NCBI RefSeq assembly: GCF_900142225.1
Contig: NZ_FRAD01000023.1
Span: 1-42,164, forward strand
Direction of reading: 5' to 3'
Source of the DNA: Hathewaya proteolytica DSM 3090
GTDB taxonomy: Bacteria; Bacillota; Clostridia; Clostridiales; Clostridiaceae
DNA length: 42,164 nt
Shown here: positions 1-6,803 of the stretch, piece by piece
Numbering within the stretch: position 1 is the stretch's first letter
Layout of the letters: the number at the start of each line of letters is the position of its first letter
Notes under the pieces: generated by a model
Databases searched by the model: none
Told to the model about the DNA's origin: nothing
What the model saw: the letters and a program-made list of their open reading frames with translations, nothing else
Position numbers and translations under genes: made by a program

Positions 1-1
1 A

Positions 2-601
2 AAGGCTACTGAAAATGCTACAGTTGCAGTTCAAGCTCAGAGCGAAATAAAAAATGTAGAGCTTGAAGATGGAAAACTTGTAGTTAAAACAGACAAGCAG
101 TATGCAGATAAAGCTTATGCTTTACTTGTAAAAGGAACAGAAAAACAGGAATTAACATTGAACTATGGAAATGGACAGTATGTTTCCAATGCAAAAACTG
201 GAGAAGGATGGAAGGTAAGTTTTGTTATACTTACCGATGCTGCAGGAAATGCAAAGGCAATATACAATAGTGGCGAAAACGGTCTATATGGAGTAAATAT
301 GGATGAAATGGCAACTATAAAATTCCAACCTGTAATTACCGATAAAGCAGTAGAAACTACTTTAGCTTTTGAAAGTGCTTCTACTACAGAAGTTGCAAAA
401 GTATTAGTAGGTGCTTACGATGCTAACGGTAAACTTATAGCTTCATCTGTAAAGAACGTAGAAGTTAAGCCAGGTGAAACAATTAAAGTTGAAAATATAA
501 TTACAATTCCTACAGAAGCTACAACAATTAAGGTATTCTTATGGGAATCAAAGCCTAACTTTGGACCATTAAAGAGAGCCTTCGTTAAGAATCTAAAGTA
601 A
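2..601 (+). CDS. C-terminal part of a secreted/cell-surface protein (5' end outside window)
   Basis: The reading frame is open from base 2, so only the last 199 residues are present and the true start lies upstream. An internal Met or TTG near 158 is not the start. The sequence is beta-rich and hydrophilic, with the Lys/Val/Thr/Glu composition of extracellular Ig-like repeats. The tail, with 'GAYDANGKLI' followed by 'IKVFLWESKP' and 'GPLKRA', resembles a C-terminal module common on clostridial secreted proteins and glycoside hydrolases. There is no LPXTG sorting signal or membrane helix at the C terminus. The exact function is unknown because the N-terminal domains are missing. A terminator follows directly. 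Confidence 0.75.
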   Translation, partial: KATENATVAVQAQSEIKNVELEDGKLVVKTDKQYADKAYALLVKGTEKQELTLNYGNGQYVSNAKTGEGWKVSFVILTDAAGNAKAIYNSGENGLYGVNMDEMATIKFQPVITDKAVETTLAFESASTTEVAKVLVGAYDANGKLIASSVKNVEVKPGETIKVENIITIPTEATTIKVFLWESKPNFGPLKRAFVKNLK

Positions 602-610
602 ATTTATATA

Positions 611-647
611 AAAAGCAGGAACACATATTTAGTGTCTTGCTTTTTTT
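611..647 (+). terminator. Rho-independent terminator after the surface-protein gene
   Basis: AAGCAGGAACAC pairs with GTGTCTTGCTT around a short AT loop and is followed by seven T residues. It ends the upstream transcript before the metG leader. Confidence 0.85.
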
Positions 648-663
648 AATTTGTAAAAAACTA

Positions 664-692
664 TTGACATGTATTTAATAATGTGATACGAT
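664..692 (+). promoter_or_regulatory. Sigma-A-type promoter of the metG T-box leader
   Basis: TTGACA (664-669) and TACGAT (687-692) are separated by exactly 17 bases. The predicted transcription start near 699 lies just upstream of the T-box stem I. Confidence 0.8.
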
Positions 693-699
693 AAAATAC

Positions 700-980
700 A
701 ATTTCATATAATCACAAGACGATGATAAGAAGAGTAGTGAATACAAAAGCATATAGAGAGCCAGGGTAGGTGAAAGCTGGTTGCGGAAGTATTTATGAAC
801 ATGGCCTTTGAGTCTGTTTCTTGAGCAAAACTTGTTAGAGAAACATGGTTTCAACCATTAAATTGAAAGCAGTCCCATGTATATGGTGCTGTTATTGAGG
901 CATATACGGCGACGTATATGCAAAGTTAGAGTGGTAACGTGTATATTCACCTCTATGGAATTATCCATAGGGGTTTTTTT
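700..980 (+). promoter_or_regulatory. T-box riboswitch leader (methionine specific) with terminator
   Basis: This leader reads tRNA charging and controls metG. Seen in sequence: stem I begins around AAGACGATGATAAGAAGAG; the AGAGAGCC...GCTGG apical region follows. A candidate Met specifier codon ATG lies at 795-797, with another ATG at 801-803. The T-box segment AGAGTGGTAACG has TGGT at 932-935, which can pair with the ACCA end expected of tRNA-Met. A nine-pair terminator (950-958 with 965-973) is followed by seven T (974-980). In the T-box family, uncharged tRNA favours the antiterminator and so allows read-through. The specifier assignment rests on the downstream gene and the local pattern, not on a folded model. 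Confidence 0.92.
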
Positions 981-1008
981 ATTGGAAAAATTAAAGGAGG
1001 AAATAATA

Positions 1009-2955
1009 ATGTGTAAAGGAAAACCGTTTTATATTACAACCCCAATTTATTATCCATCAGCAAAGCTCCATATAGGAAATACCTATACTACCATTGCGGC
1101 TGATGCAATTGCAAGGTATAAGAGACTTACTGGGTACGATGTAATGTTCTTAACTGGAACTGACGAGCACGGTCAAAAAATACAGAGGCTTGCAGAAAAT
1201 AAAGGTGTTACGCCAAAGGATTATGTGGATGAAATTGTAGATAGCATAAAAGAGCTATGGAAACTCATGAATGTCAGCTATGATAAGTTTATAAGAACCA
1301 CGGATTCATACCATGTGGAATCGGTAAAAAAAATATTCCAGAAATTTTACGAGCAAGGCGATATTTATAAAAGCTCTTATGAAGGATTATATTGTACGCC
1401 ATGTGAATCCTTCTGGACAGAGAGCCAACTTGTAGATGGAAAATGTCCTGATTGTGGAAGACCTGTGGAAAATGCAAAAGAAGAAGCGTATTTTTTCAAA
1501 ATGTCGAGATATGCACCTAGACTAATTGAATATATAGAAAGTCATCCTGATTTTATCCAGCCGGAATCTAGAAAAAATGAGATGCTGAACAATTTCTTAA
1601 AACCAGGATTGCAAGATCTTTGTGTTTCAAGAACTACTTTTGACTGGGGGATTCCTGTGGAATTCGATAAGGGTCATGTAGTTTATGTGTGGATAGATGC
1701 TCTATCAAATTATATATCAGCATTAGGTTATGAAAATGACAAAGAACAAATCATGGATAAGTATTGGCCTGCAGATGTTCATCTTATAGGAAAAGACATA
1801 TTGAGATTCCATACAATATATTGGCCAATTATGCTTATGGCTCTTGATTTGCCACTGCCAAAACATGTATTTGGCCATGGATGGCTTATGTTAGAAGATG
1901 GGAAAATGTCTAAATCTAAAGGAAATGTAGTTCAACCGGAATTGCTTGTGCAACATTTTGGAGTGGATGCAGTGAGATATTATCTTCTTCATGAAATACC
2001 TTTTGGAGCAGACGGTATATTTAACAATGAAATATTTATAAAGAAAACAAACTCCGATCTTGCAAATGACCTTGGAAATCTTGTTTCAAGAACTGTAACC
2101 ATGATCGACAAATATTTTGAAGGTGAGATACCAGGTCCAGGTGAGAAGCAAGCAATTGATGATGAACTGGTGAATTTAGCATTGGCGACTCCAGCAAAGG
2201 TTGACAAACAGATAGATTGCTTTAAGATACCATATGCATTGGATGAAATATGGGAATTAATAAGAAGGACTAACAAATATATAGATGAAACACAGCCATG
2301 GGTTCTTGGAAAAGATGAAAATTCTAAGAGCAGACTTGCTACAGTGTTGTATAATCTATCAGAATCCTTGAGATTTACATCTATTTTATTAAGTGCATTC
2401 TTGCCAGAAACCAGCTTAAAAATCAATGAGCAGCTTGGTATAAAAAATATTTCCTATGAAAGCTTACAAAGCTTTGATGGAACAGTGGCAGGAACCAAAG
2501 TTAATAAAAATGGAGTAATATTCCCAAGAATAGATGTGGAAGCAAAACTAGAAGAGTTAGGAAAAATATTAAATAAGCAAAAGGAATCAGCAGCCCAATG
2601 CAAAGAAAAGTTTCTTCCCCTAAAACCTGAAATCGATTTAGAGGATTTTCAGAAAATCGACCTTAGAATAGCAAAGGTTTTAGAATGCGAGACAGTTAAA
2701 AAAAGTGATAAGCTTTTAAAACTTAAAGTAGATATTGGCGGGGAAATAAAGCAGGTGGTTTCAGGAATTGCAAAATTTTATAAACCAGAAGAGTTAGTAG
2801 GTAAAAAGGTTATCATGGTAGTAAATCTAAAGCCTGTGAAGCTAAGAGGAGAAATCTCTGAGGGTATGATACTTTCAGCAGCGGCAGAAGATGATAGTAT
2901 TTTAAGTGTGACAACAGCTTTAAAAGATGTACCTTGTGGATTAATTGTTAGATAA
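1009..2955 (+). CDS. metG: Methionyl-tRNA synthetase
   Basis: Charges tRNA-Met with methionine in the cytoplasm. The 648-residue protein has the class I signature HIGN at residues 21-24 and KMSKS at 299-303. A four-cysteine zinc knuckle sits between them (C129, C132, C146, C149), the MetG form with one CxxC pair on each side. The last ~100 residues ('DFQKIDLRIAKV' onward) form the EMAP/Trbp111-like tRNA-binding domain that dimerises the enzyme. The open frame extends upstream to 877, but that part lies inside the T-box leader. AAAGGAGG ending at 1000 places the start at ATG 1009. Expression is controlled by the T-box. In many clostridia tatD follows metG; here rnmV does. Confidence 0.97.
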   Translation: MCKGKPFYITTPIYYPSAKLHIGNTYTTIAADAIARYKRLTGYDVMFLTGTDEHGQKIQRLAENKGVTPKDYVDEIVDSIKELWKLMNVSYDKFIRTTDSYHVESVKKIFQKFYEQGDIYKSSYEGLYCTPCESFWTESQLVDGKCPDCGRPVENAKEEAYFFKMSRYAPRLIEYIESHPDFIQPESRKNEMLNNFLKPGLQDLCVSRTTFDWGIPVEFDKGHVVYVWIDALSNYISALGYENDKEQIMDKYWPADVHLIGKDILRFHTIYWPIMLMALDLPLPKHVFGHGWLMLEDGKMSKSKGNVVQPELLVQHFGVDAVRYYLLHEIPFGADGIFNNEIFIKKTNSDLANDLGNLVSRTVTMIDKYFEGEIPGPGEKQAIDDELVNLALATPAKVDKQIDCFKIPYALDEIWELIRRTNKYIDETQPWVLGKDENSKSRLATVLYNLSESLRFTSILLSAFLPETSLKINEQLGIKNISYESLQSFDGTVAGTKVNKNGVIFPRIDVEAKLEELGKILNKQKESAAQCKEKFLPLKPEIDLEDFQKIDLRIAKVLECETVKKSDKLLKLKVDIGGEIKQVVSGIAKFYKPEELVGKKVIMVVNLKPVKLRGEISEGMILSAAAEDDSILSVTTALKDVPCGLIVR

Positions 2956-2972
2956 GATGAATTTGTTTATTA

Positions 2973-3004
2973 TAGTGCTCTATCAGAAGAATGATAGAGC
3001 ACTA
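2973..3004 (+). promoter_or_regulatory. Perfect 13-bp hairpin between metG and rnmV
   Basis: TAGTGCTCTATCA (2973-2985) pairs perfectly with TGATAGAGCACTA (2992-3004) around a six-base loop. No T-run follows on either strand, so it does not look like an ordinary intrinsic terminator. It ends 20 bases before the rnmV start codon and would lie in the metG-rnmV intercistronic RNA. It could be an RNA-processing or stability element. Confidence 0.6.
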
Positions 3005-3024
3005 AATGGAAGAGGGAAATTAAA

Positions 3025-3567
3025 TTGATAAAAGAAGTAATTGTAGTTGAAGGACGAGATGACATAACGGCAGTGAAAAGGGCTGTAGATGCTGAAATCA
3101 TTGCAGTGGGTGGATTTGGAATAAATAAAGCTATTATAGATAAAATAAAATCTGCACAGGAGCGGTGTGGCGTTATTGTGCTTACAGACCCTGATTTTGC
3201 AGGAGAAAAAATAAGGCGTATAATAGCAAAGCGAGTTCCGGGAATAAAACACGCATATATTGGCAGGGATGAAGGAACAAAAAATGGAGACATAGGAGTA
3301 GAAAATGCTGTCCCCCAGGCCATTCTTAGGGCATTAAATGGCGCAAAGTGCGAAACTATTGACAAAAACGAATTTTATGATATAGACGATATGATATATT
3401 TTAAACTTACAGGATGTAGCGACTCCAAGAGGAGAAGAGAGTTGCTTGGAAAAAAACTTGGTATAGGGTATGGAAATTGTAATCAAATAATAACAAGATT
3501 AAATAACTATGGAGTGGACAGAATAGAATTTATTGAGGCTATAGAGTACATAGAAAAGAATATATAG
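3025..3567 (+). CDS. rnmV: Ribonuclease M5 (5S rRNA maturation)
   Basis: Trims precursor 5S rRNA in low-GC Gram-positives. The 180-residue length is normal for the family. The N-terminal half is a Toprim domain: the acidic glutamate is in 'VVEGRDD' (residues 6-12) and the DxD-type motif is in 'VLTDPDFAGEKIR' near residue 55. The start is TTG, preceded by AGAGGGA at 3011. The gene lies between metG and rsmA, the usual Firmicute neighbourhood, and probably shares their transcript. The perfect hairpin just upstream is notable for a gene encoding an enzyme that acts on double-stranded RNA. Confidence 0.93.
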   Translation: MIKEVIVVEGRDDITAVKRAVDAEIIAVGGFGINKAIIDKIKSAQERCGVIVLTDPDFAGEKIRRIIAKRVPGIKHAYIGRDEGTKNGDIGVENAVPQAILRALNGAKCETIDKNEFYDIDDMIYFKLTGCSDSKRRRELLGKKLGIGYGNCNQIITRLNNYGVDRIEFIEAIEYIEKNI

Positions 3568-3619
3568 CACAATATTTTTAGAAATCTAAAATAATGAAAT
3601 TCTAATGGAGGAAATATGC

Positions 3620-4465
3620 ATGGAAAAACTAACTACAAGAGAAGTTGTGGCTAGAAATGAATTTAAATTTTCAAAAGCCTTAGGACAAAACTTCCTTACG
3701 GATGAAAAGGTCTTAAAGGATATTGTGGATGCTGGAGAAATTAGTGAAAATGATCTTGTTATTGAAATAGGGCCAGGTGTGGGTACTCTCACAAGAGAAC
3801 TTCTAAAAAAGGCTAAAAAAGTTATAGCTATTGAACTTGATGAAAGGCTAATAAATATCCTTAAGGAAGAACTTTCAGATTTCCCTAATTTTCAACTTAT
3901 ACATATGGATGCTCTAAAGGTGGACTTTAATTCTTTGATTGGTGAAGAAACTAGTGTTAAAATTGTGGCCAACTTGCCATACTACGTAACAACCCCAATA
4001 ATAACAAGGTTGTTAAATGAAAGATACAATTTTAAATCCCTTACAATAATGATACAAAAAGAAGTTGCAGAGAGAATAGCTGCAGATGCCAATAGTAAAG
4101 AGTATGGGGCTTTGTCTTTACTTGTTCAATACCATTGCAATGCAAAGATTGTAAGACACGTTTCACCTAATTGTTTTCTACCAAGGCCTAAAGTAGATTC
4201 TATTGTTATTAAACTTGATAAATTAGATAAACCTAGGGTAAAAGTTGAAAAGGAAGATTTGTTTTTTAAGGTAATTAGAGCAGCCTTCAATATGAGAAGG
4301 AAAACCTTATGGAATGCACTTAAACCTATGGGATTACCAAAAGAACGCATGGAAAAGGCTTTTGAATTAAGCAACATAGATCCATCTAGGAGAGGAGAAA
4401 CTCTTAGTATAGAAGAATTTGCTAGCTTATCAGACAATATACTTAAGCAGAGTGTTGATTTTTAA
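3620..4465 (+). CDS. rsmA: 16S rRNA (adenine1518/1519-N6) dimethyltransferase
   Basis: Also called KsgA. It dimethylates two adjacent adenines near the 3' end of 16S rRNA during small-subunit assembly, using S-adenosylmethionine. The 281-residue protein begins with the typical 'KALGQNFLTD' segment. SAM motif I is 'VIEIGPGVGTLT', and the catalytic N6-adenine motif IV is 'NLPYYVTTP'. The C-terminal helical domain includes 'RAAFNMRRKTL'. An ATG at 3605 is in frame, but TGGAGGA at 3606-3612 is the ribosome-binding site for ATG 3620, which is preferred. It is probably the last gene of the metG-rnmV-rsmA group. Confidence 0.97.
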   Translation: MEKLTTREVVARNEFKFSKALGQNFLTDEKVLKDIVDAGEISENDLVIEIGPGVGTLTRELLKKAKKVIAIELDERLINILKEELSDFPNFQLIHMDALKVDFNSLIGEETSVKIVANLPYYVTTPIITRLLNERYNFKSLTIMIQKEVAERIAADANSKEYGALSLLVQYHCNAKIVRHVSPNCFLPRPKVDSIVIKLDKLDKPRVKVEKEDLFFKVIRAAFNMRRKTLWNALKPMGLPKERMEKAFELSNIDPSRRGETLSIEEFASLSDNILKQSVDF

Positions 4466-4545
4466 AAAAATTTTATATTAATAAGGCATTTTTTTATAGT
4501 CTCTTCATATATTATAGGGAATAAGTAGTATATGGAGGGACTAAT

Positions 4546-5910
4546 TTGGCTTCTAGAAAAAGTTATTCAAGATATTTTATAATTTTACAAGAGGATGAAA
4601 AGGGGTATGTATTAGATAAGGGTAAAAGCTCTTCGGGGTACGTTAAGTTAGAAAGAAAAAATGATAAGTGCAAAGTTTCTTGTTACGCTCAAAATATTAA
4701 TCCTAGCATGGGACCTTATTACGTGGTTCTTATATGCAAAAATGAAAGTCCAGGTAGAATGGTTGTACTAAAAAAAGTTGACGTAGATGCTCAGGGGAAA
4801 GTAGATACTACGTGTGAATATGATGCTGGAAATATTGCAGGGTCCAAAATGTCTATGCAAAATATAATAGGGGCGACTTTAGGCAAAATTGCAGACGGCA
4901 ACGTAATTCCGCTATTAACAGGATTTCTTACTTCTGAGGCACCAAAAAACTGGAAAGAATATGAAATAATTAATGAAAAAAAGACTATTGAAAACGAAGT
5001 AAAGACGCAAGAGGAAATAAAGAAGCAGGATGAAATAAAGCAACAAGAGGAAATAAAGAAGCAGGATGAAATAAAGAAGCAGGATGAAATAAAGCAACAA
5101 GAAGAGATAAAGCAGCAAGAGGAGATAAAACCAAAAGAAGAAATAATTAAGGAAGAAGTGGCTAAACCAGAAGAAGAAATTAAGCCAGATGAAACAGAAA
5201 AACCAAAAGAAACAGAACAACCAAAAGAAGTAGAACAACCAAAAGAAACAGAACAACCAGAGGAAATGGTACAACCACAAGACGAAATTAAACCGGCAGA
5301 AGAAGACGGTAGTATTTCAGGGGAAGTATTTGATAAATACGAAAAAAATGTAGAAAATGTTGTAAAAAATAAAGAAGGCAAGGATTATAGGGGGAATGAA
5401 GACCCTAAACGAGAATTCTACACTCTTCAGGAACATATATTGAGAGAACACAATCTTAGTGATAAAGAGACCTTAGAAGACATGGATATCCCAACAGGAA
5501 GAGTTGGAGCTTATTTTAAAAGTCTTGTATATGAATTCGAAGAGATAAGGGAAATGGGGGAAGAGGTGCCTAATTGTAGATGGTATAAAATACCTGTAAA
5601 TTCCCTAGAAGACCTCTACGACTCCTCACAATTTAACAGATATACCATAATATATTACCCTATGATTTGTTATCATTCATTTATAAAACCATATAAGCAT
5701 TTTTGCATAGGATATCAGTGCGATAAACAGGGCAAACTGCAATATGTTGTATATGCTATACCTGGCATGAGGGATAGAGATAACCAGCCTTATGGAGGTA
5801 AAACGGGATTTGTAACCTGGATTCCTACTAACAAAAATCAGGGCTATGGATATTGGATCATGTTCTATGATGTAAAAAAGTGTACAACTGTTGTTCCTAT
5901 AAAAAGATAA
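4546..5910 (+). CDS. Unrecognised two-domain protein with a hexapeptide-repeat linker
   Basis: 454 residues, TTG start after TGGAGGG. The N-terminal domain (about 1-140) is compact and begins 'ASRKSYSRYFIILQEDEKGY', an arrangement I associate with conserved clostridial proteins of unknown function. Residues ~150-255 form a highly charged linker. It is built first from EIKKQD/EIKQQE hexapeptides and then from ETEQPK-like units. The C-terminal ~110 residues are rich in Tyr and Trp, with 'RWYKIP', 'FCIGYQCD', 'GFVTWIPT' and 'GYWIMFYD'. There is no signal peptide or membrane helix. The region just upstream (GGCATTT, 14 bases, CATATATT) vaguely resembles a mother-cell sigma-factor promoter, but this is weak. 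Function unknown. Confidence 0.8.
   Translation: MASRKSYSRYFIILQEDEKGYVLDKGKSSSGYVKLERKNDKCKVSCYAQNINPSMGPYYVVLICKNESPGRMVVLKKVDVDAQGKVDTTCEYDAGNIAGSKMSMQNIIGATLGKIADGNVIPLLTGFLTSEAPKNWKEYEIINEKKTIENEVKTQEEIKKQDEIKQQEEIKKQDEIKKQDEIKQQEEIKQQEEIKPKEEIIKEEVAKPEEEIKPDETEKPKETEQPKEVEQPKETEQPEEMVQPQDEIKPAEEDGSISGEVFDKYEKNVENVVKNKEGKDYRGNEDPKREFYTLQEHILREHNLSDKETLEDMDIPTGRVGAYFKSLVYEFEEIREMGEEVPNCRWYKIPVNSLEDLYDSSQFNRYTIIYYPMICYHSFIKPYKHFCIGYQCDKQGKLQYVVYAIPGMRDRDNQPYGGKTGFVTWIPTNKNQGYGYWIMFYDVKKCTTVVPIKR
4993..5290 (+). repeat. Degenerate 18-bp tandem repeats coding for hexapeptides
   Basis: Units such as GAAATAAAGAAGCAGGAT and GAAATAAAGCAACAAGAG alternate at about 5017-5130. They are followed by more diverged 18-base units coding ETEQPK-type peptides to about 5285. 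All keep the reading frame and code for an extended charged linker. Near-identical units make slippage and length variation between strains likely. Confidence 0.85.
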
Positions 5911-5919
5911 AAACTTAAA

Positions 5920-5962
5920 GCTCTAGTACTCCTTATATAAGTCATATAGGAGTATTAGAGCA
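5920..5962. terminator. Long hairpin between 5910 and the next gene
   Basis: GCTCTAGTACTCCT pairs with AGGAGTATTAGAGC with one mismatch around an AT loop. On the plus strand no T-run follows. On the minus strand the arm runs into TTTAAGTTTTT. It may end or stabilise the 454-residue gene's message, but it is not a textbook plus-strand terminator. Confidence 0.5.
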
Positions 5963-5999
5963 AATGGGCATATATTTGTGTGGAGGTAGGTATATATTA

Positions 6000-6577
6000 T
6001 GGAAAAAAATAATGAAAGCAGCATGAGCACTGTTTTAATATTATGGTGTCTTGTAGTTATAATGTGCTTTAGCGGTCAATTTTTTTACGGAAAAATAAAG
6101 CCTGCATCTTCGGTGAAAAATGCAAAGGAAGTCGTACAGTATGATTTTTGGAATGATAAAGGCCAAAATAAACATTGCGATTTTCCGGTTCATTGGGAAG
6201 TTGATGAGGATAAAAATAAAGAAACAAATAACGTGAGATTCTATGGGACTTTTAAGAGCCAAGCAGAAAATTTATATGGTTACATTAAAATATTTAACAA
6301 TAAGGATGATTTTCATGGGCTGATTAATAAAGAATGCATGGCTTTATCTCAAAATCACAATGTGTACCATATTAATAATGATAAAATAGAAAATAATAAT
6401 GTAAAAGTTACATACTGTACTGTGGATGTATATAACATGAAAACATATCACGAAAGTTATTTTATAAATAATAAATGTGGAAATGTGGAAATTTCATTTT
6501 CAAAAGCTTATGGTGGATTTGACAAAGAAGATAGAAATAATATAAATACAGTTCTGGAAAGCATAGTGGATAAATAA
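6000..6577 (+). CDS. Small membrane-anchored protein of unknown function
   Basis: 192 residues. One hydrophobic segment at about residues 10-30 ('TVLILWCLVVIMCFSG') follows a short polar N terminus. It probably acts as an uncleaved anchor, leaving a ~160-residue hydrophilic extracytoplasmic domain. I see no catalytic motif. The outer domain has several Cys, Asn and Tyr residues ('NKECMALSQNHN', 'VTYCTVDVYN', 'FINNKCGNVEISFSKAYGG'). A GGAGGTAGG ribosome-binding region precedes the ATG. The stop codon sits in the loop of the terminator that follows. No homologue recognised. Confidence 0.75.
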
Positions 6578-6592
6578 TCCACTATGTTTTTT
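6562..6592 (+). terminator. Terminator overlapping the stop codon of the small membrane protein gene
   Basis: CATAGTGGAT pairs with ATCCACTATG around a five-base loop that includes part of the TAA stop, followed by six T. Confidence 0.85.
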
Positions 6593-6735
6593 GTCTAAAA
6601 ACATAAATTTTTAAAGGAAATAATAAGTTTTTGTAGAATACAATTTAGTAGGATAAATAAAGTTATTAGTTTTTATCATGGTTTTACTATCCTAAATAAA
6701 AAAATTATAATAATAAAAGGAGGATTATATTTAAA

Positions 6736-6791
6736 TTACCTTTATATCTTAGGAAGTATGACTCAACGTATAATGAAAATTTTAAAGGTAA
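6736..6791 (+). promoter_or_regulatory. Leader with long-range inverted repeat next to the autolysin ribosome-binding site
   Basis: TTACCTTTA (6736-6744) is complementary over nine bases to TAAAGGTAA (6783-6791), which abuts the AAGGAG ribosome-binding site (6791-6795) of the autolysin gene. An orphan AGGAGGA at about 6719 has no ATG behind it. A second dyad, ATTTAG..GGATA / TATCCTAAAT, lies at 6643-6697. No known riboswitch consensus was recognised. Pairing could limit ribosome access, but this is inference. Confidence 0.35.
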
Positions 6792-6803
6792 GGAGTAGAA
6801 AAA

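Noticed and set aside
877..1008. N-terminal extension of MetG from ATG 877
   Set aside because: It lies within the T-box leader, including its terminator; the AGGAGG-preceded ATG 1009 gives the standard MetG start.
5011..5130. Regular repeats considered as a CRISPR array
   Set aside because: The 18-base units are contiguous, without unique spacers, in frame and coding.
4791..5381. Minus-strand frame of 196 residues, Ser/Cys/Phe rich
   Set aside because: It mirrors the hexapeptide-repeat coding strand; the low-complexity composition is a shadow of the repeats and there is no ribosome-binding site.
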